From Terana coerulea (lineage: Eukaryota > Basidiomycota > Agaricomycetes > Polyporales > Phanerochaetaceae): DNA of 64,000 nucleotides. Position 1 is the first letter of the stretch, and the number at the start of each line of letters is the position of its first letter. The notes under the pieces are model-generated. The model was not told the origin of the DNA. It saw only the letters and a list, made by a program, of their open reading frames with translations, and did no database searches. The stretch is taken from contig JAKOGH010000740.1 of the NCBI GenBank assembly GCA_024811115.1, positions 186,001 through 250,000 of the forward strand, written 5' to 3'. Shown piece by piece: positions 24,771 through 37,756 of this stretch. The translations under genes were made by a program, and so were the position numbers.

Positions 24771-25117
24771 GGGACGTTCAACTCATTGTGGCCAGGATAA
24801 GCCCTACCGTAGCGTCGTGGTGAGGAGTCTGGTGAGCAGTGACCGTGGGAACCACATTTAGGCCTAGACGCCGCAGACGCCCAAGGTTGCCTGGGCGCTA
24901 GCCGTGTCTGGTGGTGCCTCGAATTTGAGCTTGAAGCTTGGAGTTGAAGGCAATGTCAGGTAGCACGAAAAATCTCAACAAATCGATGATCTTATCCATA
25001 GAGTACAAGTATGTATGTCCAACGAAATGATGGTAATGTACGTGCAGATGGCTTGCGACATGGGTTAACGAGTGACGAGGGAAGTCGCTGACGCTTTGTA
25101 CCGCTGCGCAGATGAAT

Positions 25118-26371
25118 TTAAACCCGTAGGTCCAAACCTCCAAGGTAAGCCTCATTTCTTTCCCACTTTCTCATCCTCGGCTCCGCTCTAGTGGTTGACC
25201 TTGGCACCGCTATAAGAATTGTTCTCACCTTCGCTTTGACGCGCGTTCGACGAGTGCTCTTGAGAGAATTTTCCTTGACCTCTGCTTGCGAAGTCTCATA
25301 GAGGGAGGAGGCGTGCGTAGAGATATTGACGTTCATAGAGGGAAGAAGGGTTTGGCCTTTGGGTTCTTCAGCAGGACGATCAACGCATTTCTCGTCCTGG
25401 ACGTCTTCCAGTGTGCGGGCGGGGGGAGAAGGAGATGTCAGAGAGGAGCTGATCTTGTTGTCTTGGAGCTGGGCAATGGCAGGGAGCTTGAGCTCAGTAG
25501 GTGGTGAGGGTGAAGTGACATCGTGCTCCGTGGTCGTTACGGGGAGAGAAGCCAACGCGCACTGGCGCGCCTTCAGGATGGGAGACCTATCCGCAGCGAA
25601 GGACGATCCGCGCTGTACACTCGCAGCATGTCGTCCAGTGTCATCTCGCACTTGCATATTGTCGTGCGACACAGTTTGCACTGGAGCATCGCTAGAAGGT
25701 CGGAGTGAGTCTTGAGATTGAACCTCTGGTGCGGTTGAGCAGGAAGTCTTCGACCGCCGGGCAATCAAAGCGCATTCATCCTCGAAGGTATCAGCAGACA
25801 AGGCAGTCGTACTTTGGGGAGGCGTCGCCGTAGAGCCTAGGGAGTCAAGCGCAGCAGGTACGGTCGCTTCAACATGGGCGGGTTGAGCAGCAGACGCCTT
25901 GTACGATGGTTCCAAGTCTGGCGAAACTGAAGCTTCATTGACGTGCATAGGACCGATGGCGGCTGTAGGCATGGTGGCTTCGATGGAGTCAGGCAATTCT
26001 GGAGCCGTAGTGGTCTCGCTCGGAGCTTGTGGTTCAGAGGAGGATGGGGAGGTAGGCTGAATATTGAACGGGTATGGATCGTTGTTGATACGCAGAACTG
26101 CAGTGTGTCCCTCTTCCAAGCGTACTGTGGTCGTCATCTTGTTCACTACGCTGTGAACGCCGCCGTTCGAGGTAAGAATCGTAATGCTGACTGTATAGCT
26201 TGCATCGTTGTCTGCCAAAGAGTCGCAGTTGGTGTCCTCTTGCCGGCGAGGGCCATTCTCGCTGAGTGATAGAGGGGTCTCGGGATGAGCTAGAGAAGAT
26301 GCTGTTGCTGTCCTGCGATGATTTCCATCGTGGAAGGAGGGTGTAGTGTTGGCAAGGCGTTGTTGTGTCAT
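25118..26371 (-). CDS. Uncharacterised Ser/Thr/Pro-rich protein
   Basis: Single open frame of about 417 codons from ATG 26371 (MTQQRL); the frame extends seven codons further upstream without an ATG. Residues ~45-90 look ordered (SYTVSITILTSNGGVHSVV, then TTVRLEEGHTAVLRIN), with alternating hydrophobic residues as in a small beta domain. The rest is low-complexity Ser/Thr/Pro/Ala with acidic patches, followed by a basic C-terminus (RRTRVKAKVR). No signal peptide or membrane segment. It could be a scaffold or nuclear protein; I assign no function. It is divergent from the PTPA gene. Confidence 0.55.
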   Translation of the reverse strand: MTQQRLANTTPSFHDGNHRRTATASSLAHPETPLSLSENGPRRQEDTNCDSLADNDASYTVSITILTSNGGVHSVVNKMTTTVRLEEGHTAVLRINNDPYPFNIQPTSPSSSEPQAPSETTTAPELPDSIEATMPTAAIGPMHVNEASVSPDLEPSYKASAAQPAHVEATVPAALDSLGSTATPPQSTTALSADTFEDECALIARRSKTSCSTAPEVQSQDSLRPSSDAPVQTVSHDNMQVRDDTGRHAASVQRGSSFAADRSPILKARQCALASLPVTTTEHDVTSPSPPTELKLPAIAQLQDNKISSSLTSPSPPARTLEDVQDEKCVDRPAEEPKGQTLLPSMNVNISTHASSLYETSQAEVKENSLKSTRRTRVKAKVRTILIAVPRSTTRAEPRMRKWERNEAYLGGLDLRV

Positions 26372-26866
26372 ACTTGAGGCAGAAAAGTACACAGAAACCG
26401 GAACCGCCGCAGGAGTCTGCTGATTCTGATTCCACTGAAGTTGTGAGGGCCGTCAACGACGGCGTTTGAGAGGATAGCCAAAAACAGGTGGAGGTTCAGG
26501 TGAGAGAAAGAGAATGGTCGCGCGTGGGCAAGTTCAAGTTCAGTCGTTTCGGAGCTCGGGAGATGCCGTCCCGGAAGCAGCAAAATTACCGCTTTGGGGT
26601 CGAGACGAAAAGAGCACACACAATGTCAGCATTGCAGTACAATGAGCTTGATATAACTACATGCATGCTTAGGAAAACCATCCCGGGCTGTGGATGCCGA
26701 TGCCCAGGTAAAGGCTTTCAACAGGCCGTGCCCGGTCGGAAGCCCGCGCGCTGCGGAAGAACCCGAACGCCACGAAGCTTCTGATAGACGCTCTTTCCCT
26801 CTCATGCCGCGTTCGTGATCGTCAGACCGCTTGTCACCCTACCATCGCCCATACGGATCCTTCACC
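26372..26866. promoter_or_regulatory. Divergent upstream region, orphan gene / PTPA
   Basis: A gap of 495 bp separates the two divergent start codons. No TATA box stands out and I see no further gene. Confidence 0.35.
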
Positions 26867-28351
26867 ATGTCTTTCCACCCTCCCCAGAAAGCCATTCTTA
26901 TACCCGATCAGCTAGCGTACTTTCAGCAATCCAAGACCTATCAGGACGTCGTGGACTTCATTGAGGACCTCAACGCCCATGTCGTGGGAGTAAAGCTGTC
27001 GGCTGAATGCGCAGAGTCTCCCGTATGTAAGTAGGACACTCGTGGGGTGTATATTGCTGACATGAATATGATGAGGGTAGGGAGTAGCTGCGATTCTCAA
27101 GATACTTGACAAAGTTGAGGAGACGGCACGAAGCATCCCACCGGTAGACAACAAAGCCTCAAGGTTTGGCAACCCCGCCTTCAAGACATTCTATGACAAA
27201 GTCTCCGAAGTCCGTACCATTTTGATTGCAAATTCTTGTGAAGAAGACTCATACGCGGGCTATAGATCTCAAGCAAACTACACACTACTCTCCCCAATCT
27301 CCCAGCAGAAGCCATACCAGAAGTTTCAGCTTACTTCTGTGAAGCATGGGGCAACCGAACACGTATCGACTACGGTAGCGGGATGGAGCTCAACTTCCTT
27401 TGCTGGATGTATGCGTTGCAACTCTCCCATCATCGCAGTAATGTCCATGCTGATGACAAAGCACAGGCTGTGTCTCGAGCATTTGGGAGTAGTGGCGAAG
27501 GAGGATCATGTCGCGTTGGTCATTCGGGTATTTTGGAGGTACGCATTCATCAAGTATATTTTGGGGTACATTCTGACCATCTTTACTGCAGATACATCCA
27601 AGTAATGCGGTACCTGCAATCGACGTATTGGCTCGAGCCAGCTGGCTCGCACGGCGTCTGGGGCTTGGACGACTACCACTTCCTGCCGTTCCTCTTCGGC
27701 TCTGCGCAACTACGGGGTAGGCATGTCAACTGAGGAAGCTCAAAGTTGTTCTAATCCCGTTGCTCAGGCCACAAGCACCTTCGGCCGAAGTCTATCCATG
27801 ACAAGGAAATTCTTGACGAGTTTTCCAAGGATTACATGTACTTCGCGTGCATCCAATTCATCAACTCAGTACGTGTGGTGCCTGTACGTTCCACAAATGA
27901 ACTCATCTCTTTTTAACAGGTCAAAAGCGCCTCTCTGCGCTGGCATTCACCCATGTTGGATGATATCTCCGCAGTACGTACCTCCGCTTGCTACTATTGA
28001 CGAATAATTCGCGATCGTTTCCTACAGGTGAAAACATGGGAGAAGGTCAACTCCGGCATGCTCAAGATGTACCGCGCAGAAGTGCTCGGCAAGCTGCCTG
28101 TCGTCCAGCACTTCCTCTTCGGTTCCATCCTACCCTGGGATGGGCCCGCCGCGCCAACGTCTACCGCTGACGACGCATGTGGTCATGGCCACAATCATGC
28201 TCATGGGGATCTTGGCGCAGCCGGACAAAGAGAAGTCGGATGGGGTGATTGCTGTGGGATCCCCGTGCCGTCTGTCTTCGGCGCCGCGCAAGCAGAGACC
28301 AAGGGACCTCGATTAGGTGGACCGAACATACGACCTGTTCCGTTTGATTAG
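26867..28351 (+). CDS. PP2A phosphatase activator (PTPA / Rrd family)
   Basis: Peptidyl-prolyl isomerase that activates protein phosphatase 2A. I spliced about eight exons with canonical borders and no frame break. Blocks: [113 protein letters not shown] and [19 protein letters not shown]. These are the family hallmarks. The C-terminus adds a His-rich stretch ([11 protein letters not shown]) and VPSVFGA. The His-rich insert could bind metal, but that is inference. Confidence 0.93.
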
Positions 28352-28596
28352 GGCACACAGATAGGGGTGCTGACTGGGTGCTGATGGAAGAAATGTATTA
28401 TGTACAGAGAGAACAGGTCGGAGAGTGATTGTTGAAACAGAACAGCATTACAGTCGTTGCACAGGTCCGTGATCTCATAACACGCAAGCGTAAGTAACTA
28501 GTATGATGATGGTCGGCTACAATAGAGGATGCCTCAGTGGATGGAAGGCTTAAAGTGCAGGGCAATAAAACAGAATAGGGTATCAATTTGGGCAGT

Positions 28597-31500
28597 CTAC
28601 TTCCGAGCAGCACGACGAGCCTCGAGGCGCCTCGTTAAAGGGGCGAGCAAACTTCCGGAGCGAATGCGGAAGAGATACGTGAACACGTAAGTTGCGGTGA
28701 TCTGCCCATTTATGATTTTGTCAGACACTCGAGTATCAACGAAGGCGCAGAGACTTACGTTGAAAGCGACAAAAGCGATGACAATGCCGATATTGCGCCA
28801 ACGATGTGAATAGGAAATGCTGAAGTTGTTCTCGAGATACTGGTCCGTCGTTCGGTACGGGCAGTATGCGCATGAAGCAGTCGCACTGGGGTCGGCGAGA
28901 TACCCACCGGCAACGCTGATGAATGGCTGCAGATATGACGAGCAGTCCATGCCAGACGGTGGCTTGAGCTGCACGAATTCGACTTCGGCGCAGTTGATGT
29001 CCTGGTGTCCGATAACTAGTAAAAAACATGAGTTCAGGGTTGAACTGGTCAAGGGCAGTGCAACGTGGAACTCACCAGAGCCAAGCAAGCCTTCAATGAG
29101 ATACGAATACGGAGATAGATGGTACATCCACTTCCACCATCCTAGCTGTCGGAATGGCTGCAGTACGCCGTTGCTGGATTGTGCTTATTAACACATGAAG
29201 TGAGCGTGCACGAATATAACTTCACTCACAATACCAGCACGAAGGAGAACAGGAAACTGAAGAGCAGAGCGGCGATTTGTGGATTTGGGGACATGGCCGC
29301 AATAGCCTACAAGTGACGTCGAATCAGCTCGCGAAGGCACTCTGAGGCCTTGTACCACATACCTGGCCAACGGTGGTGTAATACCAAGGGAAGACGATGC
29401 CCAGGCCAAGATATACGTAGCCAGCCCGCGTGGCCTCCGTCGGGAAGCCAACCGTGAAGTACCAGCAGCAGAAGTAAAGCGATGACCCAAACATGTTCCA
29501 CGGAATCTCTGCGAGAATCTGCGAGGTGACCAGCGCGGTCCAGCTGTACATCCTACTTGGCCGCTCGCGGACCTCGTAGATATCGCGCATCGTAATGAAC
29601 GGCACCTGCAGTTGCTGCGCAAGAGGGACACTAATGATGGTCGCCATAAACATCGCCTAGGGATGATCAAGACGTTAGTGACGCGCCATTGAGCGAGAGA
29701 CTCAACGCACGAAGAGTTTGTCCTGAGTGCCTTGCAACGTGTCCTTGCTCCTAAAGAATGTGAAGCCGACGAAGAGTCCGGCAACAATATTGAGCGCGAT
29801 CTTTGCCACGACGAATGTAGGATTGCGCCAATGTGCTAGTCGAGAGAGTTCAGCATCGAATGAGTGCACGCCAATACGAAGATACATACACATCATATCC
29901 CGTTGGAACAAAGTGACAACCTGATACGGCCAACGCGTCGCATGCTCCGAGTGCAGCGTAGTCTCAACCGCAGGCCGCTGACGTCCTTCCTCATGTATGG
30001 CCTCGATCTGCTTCTGGACCTCCATCGACTCTTGCGAATCCATCCACACTTGATGCCAATCCCGATCTGTTGTTGCCGTGGCGCCAGCACCGATAACTTG
30101 CAGGATATATTCCGCACTAGCAAAAATGCCCCTCAGCACAAGGAAATCTGAATGCGGCATACTACTCACGGGTTCTCCTCAGGCTTGCATGTCCGTGCTC
30201 CATGCTTCTCAAAGTATTCGATCAGAGTGCTCGAGTTGTACCCGAGGTCGCCGAAGTAGACCGCCTGCCCGCCAACCTTGAGCAGGAGCAGCCTGTCGAA
30301 AACCTGGAAGAGCTCTCCGGACGGCTGGTGAATGGTGCACAAGATCGCCTGTCCGGCCTTATCGGCGAGCTCGCGCAAGAATGCAACGATGGCCCAGGCG
30401 CTCTGCGAATCGAGGCCGGAGGTAGGTTCGTCTAAGAATAGGAGCAGACGGGGCTGATCATACCACTGTTAGTCAAACCGACGTTTCAACGTCACGGATG
30501 AAGTCATACCTTGGCCACTAGCTCGACAGCGATGGTGGTCCTCTTCTTGAATTCCACATTGAGGGTGCCAACGACCGCATCCGCGTAGGCCAGCAGCCCG
30601 CACATTTCCAGACACTTCTCGACACTGCGCGCTCTCGTTGAAACACCGCCCGCACGATGGGTAGCCAACACTCACTATTCCTCCTTCTCTGCCAAGGGCA
30701 CGCTAGGGGGCTGACGCATCTTCGCCGAGAACAACAGCGCCTCGCGCACGGTGCTTGTCTCCAAATGCGTGTCTAGCTGTTGGCAGTATCCCCTGTAGCG
30801 GTGATCATCTGTCAGCGGTCTTGAGAATGTGTGCCCACAAAGCACTCACGTCTGCGCCTGGAAATCCGCGGGTAACGCCTGGCCATTGACGAACCGATCG
30901 CCACGGACGACGCCCGTCGTCGTGCGTTCCGCGAGCGTGTTCAGCAGCGTCGTCTACCCCAGTATCAGCTTCCCATGCACAGCGCATCTACAACATAATA
31001 TCCCTCACCTTGCCCGCACCAGACTCGCCCATCAGCGCCGTCAGCTTGCCGGGTGCAACGAAGCCGGAGACGTCGTCCAGCAGCCGCCGCTCGCTTCCGT
31101 CCGGCATGTGCACGGTGTACTCGAGGTGTTGCCACGAGAACACGTCCGTCATCGCCGGTGCACCCGCGCCCCGCGTCGACCTTCATATGCGTCTTCTCCG
31201 CATCCGTGGTCTCCGTGTGGGGCTCGCGCGCGTCGCCGGTAACGGGCCCCTTCTCTTCGTCGGAAGCCTCACTGGGCTGGGCTTGCGCTTCGCGAACAGC
31301 GCCCGTCTTCGAGCCGCGCTTGAACCAGGTGACGGTCTGTTGTCCAGCCGTGCGCGTGTTAAATTCCGTCAGTATCCAGTACGCCGAGATGAATGCGAAA
31401 CCGAATGCGCAGATAATCCCAAAGTTCTGTCCGGACTATTCAGCAAACACAGATATATGCAGTCAGTACCCGCAGAGTGCTCACCCTCCATAAATGACTG

Positions 31501-34390
31501 ATGTCGTAGTTGTAGTTCAGCTGCACGAACGTCTCCCCGTCAACGGTTGTCCGCCCAGGTTGGCTACCGATAGTAGTGCACACTCGGTTGGCCTCAGAGA
31601 CATCGGCGTACTGCGGGCCACTCGGGATGAACGTCGCACATTGTGCGTCCAGGTTGTGAAACTCGTTAACAATGATGCCTTCAAATCCGTATTTCAAAGG
31701 CTATATCAATGTCAGCAATGAGCATTGCATACGGCCAAAATTGAGGCTACTCACGTTGATATACGTGATCCACCTCAAGGCCCCAATCATGCTTGGTTGA
31801 GGGATGGTGTAGCCTGTATACAGGGACAGCACCAAAATAGACATTCCGGCGACCGTCTGAGCTGGTGCCGCGCTCTTGAATGCTGCTGTCAACGCCCTGA
31901 ACCATGCCTTCATTGTTATTGTGATCGTAAAGATGAACAGGAAGAACGTGCTGTTGGGAAACCCCAACCGTCAGAGGTAGTGGGTGAGACATGCGCGCAA
32001 GCACGTACAAGTATTGTCCGGCGGTCCTTTGCAGTCCAACCAAGAAGTATAGTATGATAGTGAAGAGCAGTATGGTAACGAATGTGATCGGGATGTCGAC
32101 AAGGGTCAGGGCCATTGACTCGACGAAAGGATGGTACATTGCCGCCTTGAAGTGCCGAAGGACGATTGGGCGCTGCGAGAATAGAGCAGGGATCTCGGCC
32201 ATTGTCGTCAGTGCGGAGAAAAGGATGGAACTGTGCCTTCATTTAGTGTATACACAACAACCGTGCGCATGAGGACATACAAAAACAGTACACCGCCTCG
32301 GGAGTAGAACGCGGATGTCGCGTCTTTGAGATTGAAGAAGATCGTGCCCATGATGATTGCTTGTACGACGAACAATCTGCAAAGGGGGTTAAACCGATAC
32401 TTGCGCACATAGGTTCAAGGGTCATTGCGCTCACCCCATGTTCAAGCCAACCGTCAACTTATCGCCCCTCAGGATCTGCACCCTCCTCCTCATGAGCGCT
32501 CTCGCCTGCATTGCGACCGAGGTCAGATACGGGCTCTCCTTCTGCGTGTGTCTTGCATGTTCAAGGTGCACGCTCTCGCGGTACTGCGACTTGCGCGTCG
32601 GGTTCCCGACAAAGTCCGCCTGGTACCCAAGCATATCGCGTCTGTTCTGTTCGCAGAACGGCGACTTGATGTACACTTGCGCAAACTCCGAGGCGGTACG
32701 CGGCTGGTTAAGAAATGCCTGCACGCGGGATGCGTCCGTTGGGGTCGGTGACTGTATGCGCATACATGAAGTCACTTTGAGCGCATTGGATGAGGTTAGG
32801 GCAAGACACTCACCAGCGACTAAGAAGTCTGCAGTAGTCTGCCGATTCGCCGGCTCGTATCCAAGATCAATGAAGTATTGCCTGGCCTTATTTGCCGGAC
32901 CAAAGTAGACCATTCTACCCTCGTAGACGACACACACTTTGTCAAACAGCTCGTACAGCGACTCTCCCGCTTGATAGATCGAGACGACCGTCGTCATGCG
33001 CGAAACGTCCGTGGCTATCCGAAGGGCTTGCACGAATTCCAAGGCAGTCGACGCGCTGCAAAAGGAAGCGCGTCAGTCTGTGAGCCGGGCCCAGTACATG
33101 TAAACAACACGCACTCCAATCCTCGCGTCGAGTTATCCCAGCAGTTGATCAGACTTCTCGTGGCGAGCGCCTCACTCAGAGAGACCCTCTTCTTCTGCCC
33201 TCCACTGATCCCGCGCACCCATGCATCGCCAACCTTCGTGTCCTTGACGTGCCGCAGAATAAACACGGTCGTCAAAACCTCCACCATCAGTTTGGCATAC
33301 TCTTCGCGCGGACGAGATTCCAGCCGCCCTTCGGGGGTCCGTGTGGTTGTGGCGAAGTTTAACGTCTGCTCGACTGTGAGGGTGGGGAAGTGGATGTCGT
33401 CTTCGGGACAAAACTGGACGTCGCCGCGGAAGTGCTTCTCGATGTCCTCTGGGGAGAGCGAATCGTAGTGGACGGTGCCTTGCACATCGTGGTAGTCAGA
33501 CCGCTGATTGGCAAGTATCTTGAGAAGGGTGGTACACCCTGCTCCCGGTCGGCCCAGGACAACTGAGAATACGAAGTGCCGGGAATATCCAAGAATATAA
33601 TGATAGCACAACGCAAAACCAATGAATTTGTCAGGAACAGGACTAATGGACGGTTTGGTTCACTTACGTAGCATTTCGCCGGGACGGACTACGCCTTCGA
33701 AGCCTGTTATAATATCCCTGGTCGCTGGATGGCGCAGAGCTTGTATAGCCTGCATCCGTGCTTTGAAGTCGAACAAGGAGCCTACGGTTGGCTGGTATGA
33801 TACGGACGCGCCTGTGCCTATGACGCGGAGGTCTTGGAAGAGGACGCCAAGCTCACGCCTCTTGATATTATCTGCTTTATCTATCCTAACAAACGAGAAA
33901 CAATCAGCTCTACTTCGAACTTACCTGCGAGAGCGATTAGCTGAGTTGAAGTGAACACTCACTGTTTCATTACGCCTCGTAAAAATCTCTCGAGGTCAAA
34001 GGGCCCGTCACCGATCTCGAGCCCTTTCAATGTAAAATCCGAATGTTCCCCCAAGCTTCGAGCGGGATCTGATCTTTGCGACATCGTCTTCTTGAGCTCC
34101 TTCACCACGTCGGGTTCGAAGACGCTCAGGTCGACGGCAGTGGGGTTTGGATAACTGGTGGACGTGGCCGAGAGATTGGAGGCCCGGTGGCGAAGAGATT
34201 CTGAGTCATGTCCTCCAGCGTTAACATCGCTGTCTGTAGAGGCCGACGCTGAAGGTGTTCCACGCTCGTTCGCGGATGACGAGGCCACGACGTCCCCGCG
34301 CTCCGAGTCTGTGTGGCTGCGGTCGCGTTCATTGTCGTGCAAGCTGGGGTCATCGTGCAGGACCGCTTGCTCGCCAAGCGCCATCGCCAT
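28597..34390 (-). CDS. PDR-type ABC exporter (full-size ABCG)
   Basis: Plasma-membrane multidrug or lipid exporter with reverse order NBD1-TMD1-NBD2-TMD2 and more than 1,300 residues over many short-intron exons. NBD1: GRPGAGCTT in place of a Lys-containing Walker A (the usual fungal PDR degeneracy), signature [13 protein letters not shown], then NSTRGLDAST after splicing. NBD2: intact Walker A GESGAGKTT (interrupted by an intron at about 30957-31007), and [18 protein letters not shown]. The C-loop region reads [15 protein letters not shown] rather than the common LNVEQRKR. The N-terminus is a long Ser/Asp-rich tail. The C-terminus ends in a short Arg/Ala-rich tail. Substrate unknown. Confidence 0.9.
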
Positions 34391-34966
34391 ACCTGTTGGA
34401 TGAAGGCGGGGTAGAAGTGAGGAGCGAAAGACGAACGGCGACGAGGACGTACCTGGAGATGAACAAAGGACAGAATGCGTTGACTGGCATTATTCGCGTG
34501 CTTTCCGACCGTCACCTTGCCCCATTATGCGCACAGTGGGGATGCACAGAGTAAGGTTCCGGCTTGCGGCGTTATGTATGCACGCTGACGCGAATCCCCG
34601 AGCCTGACAGGATTTGCATGCTGCTGTGTCCAGGCGGCCTCGGAGTTAGTCTCGGGCCTGACTGACACTGCAAGGCAATCCTGATTCGACTTCAACGCAC
34701 CGATGTGAGATGACATAGGTAGTAAAATTCTGAACAAGTACCAAAAACAATGCTGACACGGTGCAATCCTGAGTCTGCGCTGAGCGCTGAGTTTCAGATG
34801 GATGACACTTGAGTGACGCACGCCAACAGATGCGAGTGAACTCAGTGAAGGCCACCCCAATCAAACCCCAACTTGTCCGAAAGCAGAGTGTGGGATCAGA
34901 TCTGGCCCGATCAGGCGGCCCCCGAGCTTTGTGTACACTTATTTGTTGCTCACCGACGAAGGCTGA

Positions 34967-35986
34967 CAGTACAGTGTGTATAGTCTCGTTCCCATTCCGT
35001 GTCTAAGGCATCAAGGCGGGGCCTGCCGTGCGGAGATCGAATAATCGATGCACGGTGATGCGTTAGAACGTCTGGTGACTTCCGATCATCCAGGTGTAGA
35101 TCGCTCGCACGTGACGCCTCTCGGGCTTGCGCTGCACGTCGACGACCTCCTTCGCTTTGTCCTTGCTCACTCCGCCGGGTCCGCCCTTCGCCCCATCCTT
35201 CACTCTTTACCCCTGTCCTTCCCTCAGCTCTTCGGCTTCCTCTTTATCACTCCTGCATTTGCCTTGCGCGCACCCCGGCCGATAACTTTGTTCAAGCCGG
35301 CCAACAAAGCTAGAAACAGCCTGCGTGAATAGGGGTTGTCGTGGGGCTGTTTTTGGAGAGGTGGCGAGTGCCTGAGGACTGTGGGCGTTGCAGAAGGTGG
35401 AAGACTATCTGACGGGCGTTACTGTGTACCTGTATGTGGTATGTGGTTTAGTTCTGCCTCTATTGACGCTACTGCTCTCAGACACTTGCGTACACTTGGC
35501 CTCGTTGTGGGCGAGCTTGTGCGGTTTCCACCTTTTCAAACAGCAAGTCGCTTGTATAAGTGCTTCCTCAGTCTAGGAGAATATTCTACTACTTTCAATC
35601 ATTATTCTGAGAGGCTTCTTGTATGCTGGTGTGCTCTATCCCTTAGTCTGGTCCCTTCAGCTTCTGGCACACCTCTAGTTGTCTCAATTTGTAGAGTCCT
35701 TGATGATACATGTATCCTTGTGATATTACACTATAAGAAACAAAAATGTTGCAGTGGAAACTACAGGCATATATGCACTGCAGTGAGACTAGAGGCTCGA
35801 GACGCGAGAGCAGCAGCTTAGAGTGCTCGCGTGCGATCACGTGCGAGCGATCTACACCTGGATGATCGGAAGTGACCAGACGTTCTATGACATTACCGTG
35901 CATCGACTTTTCGATCTCCGCACGGCAGGCCCCGTAGGGCCAATGTCATAGATACGGATGGGAACGAGACTACAGTGTGTAGTAGT
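34967..35986. mobile_element. Inverted-repeat element, arms ~145 bp
   Basis: Arms at about 34967-35113 and 35836-35986 are inverted copies. Both contain ggggcctgccgtgcggagat, tcgatgcacggt, agaacgtctggt and cttccgatcatccaggtgta followed by gatcgctcgcacgtga. Outer parts (tagtctcgttcccat) match with small gaps. The ~720-bp interior has no transposase-like frame, so this is probably a non-autonomous DNA element. I cannot fix the exact ends or a target duplication. Confidence 0.65.
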
Positions 35987-36867
35987 ACATGTATTGGGAC
36001 TGCTACAATGCTATTACTTACAACTTTAGAAGCTACAATTGCACTAGAGAAATGTCGGCTCCTCCGACAGAACCCTTGCTTGGTCCTTGTAGATGGTCAT
36101 GAACGCTACAAGTTTGCAGAGCCTAGCAGGGCGTGTCGACTTGTGGTAGTGCGCGTTGGTATTTGTCACAGCGTGTTGAGGTCATATTTCAACGCAGCTA
36201 CGGAGTGGTTGCGCGGCCGTCTTTCAACCATGCCGCGCGAGTGGGTACGGTGCGGTGACGGAACAGGTGTTTGGCCGGATTTCAACCAGTATTCCAACCA
36301 GTCCGCAGCTGCCAGATTTCAACCATCTGGCACATGCGCTGCAAGACGGGTGCGAGACTGCTGCCAGGTGGCCTTGGCGCCCTCTTGACGCCTTCATTAT
36401 AATTGTGCATAAATTCGTAATAAATCATAATATTAGCATAAAATCGTTTTATATTCATCCAGCCACTAGACTACTATACATTGAGATTACAGGGACTACA
36501 TTGGGAGTATAGGAGAGAGCTAAATGTCACAAGAATGCATACAGCCCACCTTTGCCCTCTATGCCCTGCTGGAACTGCTCACTCACCTGCAGTCACCTCC
36601 CGGGGTTTGAGCAAAGCACACCTTCAGCTCAGCTTGAGTTGAGCTTGGTCAAAGATGGAACTGTGCATGATGATGAGGGAGCAACACTGTAAGATCTGCA
36701 AAAAACAAGTCAAATCAGCGCCATTGGCATTATCATATGTGACGCACCTCTTGAGCAGAGCCCACATTCACTAATCTTCACACTATCCAAACTACATTCC
36801 ATAAAGATTCGCACCTGACGAAAGGTGGGGTAAGTGAACGGGGACGGCCAAGGTACAAGAGCAAAGC

Positions 36868-37756
36868 TACGGTTGCCGAGCAGGGTCAGGCTTATTGCAC
36901 GAGTTCGGGTCCGAAGATCAAGCGCTTGATGCGAGTTTGATGGCGCATCACGCCGCCTCCTAAAACTGGAATCAGTAAATTTGGCCGGTTTGCATGTGTC
37001 AGTGCACATTCTCACCTTCAACGAGCCGAAAATGGTATGTTCTGAGAGGCTAGGAGGCGTACAAGATGCTGAGTGCCCGGAATTTGAGGCCGGCGCTTCG
37101 GCGCTTACTTCTCGGACCTATCCGAGCGAACCGCTACACCTCCTGATTTGGCAATTTCTTGATGAGTACTAGATCAACTGGTAGGTACAAGCTATGACGA
37201 GAATAATGCTAATGTTCATTACCTTGGCTAATGTGCGGCTATGATTACACCTTGCTATTGCAGACCACACCCAAAAATAGGTGCGTATGCTATGGCACTT
37301 AGCGCTGAGTGGTTGATACGGTTAAGTACTTGCACTTTTCATTTTCTATCACATCCTTATTATTGTTATATAATCGTATTGCTTAAATAAAAGGCAAGAT
37401 AGTACATTGACTGTGTTGGTTACCCATATCCTGCTGGCAGTCCGCCCTGACTTGGTACTCATCAAGAAATTGCCAAATCAGGAGGTGTAGCGGTTCGCTC
37501 GGATAGGTCCGAGAAGTAAGCGCCGAAGCGCCGGCCTCAAATTCCGGGCACTCAGCATCTTGTACGCCTCCTAGCCTCTCAGAACATACCATTTTCGGCT
37601 CGTTGAAGGTGAGAATGTGCACTGACACATGCAAACCGGCCAAATTTACTGATTCCAGTTTTAGGAGGCGGCGTGATGCGCCATCAAACTCGCATCAAGC
37701 GCTTGATCTTCGGACCCGAACTCGTGCAATAAGCCTGACCCTGCTCGGCAACCGTA
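36868..37756. repeat. Near-perfect 302-bp inverted repeat with 285-bp spacer
   Basis: The left arm 36868-37169 and right arm 37455-37756 are reverse complements of equal length. The long conceptual translations on opposite strands of the two arms are identical, so the arms appear identical or almost so. The spacer (37170-37454) is AT-rich. Outside the arms the similarity stops abruptly. A transcript across it would fold into a ~300-bp hairpin. A foldback transposon, a recent inverted duplication or an assembly hairpin artefact are all possible. Confidence 0.85.
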
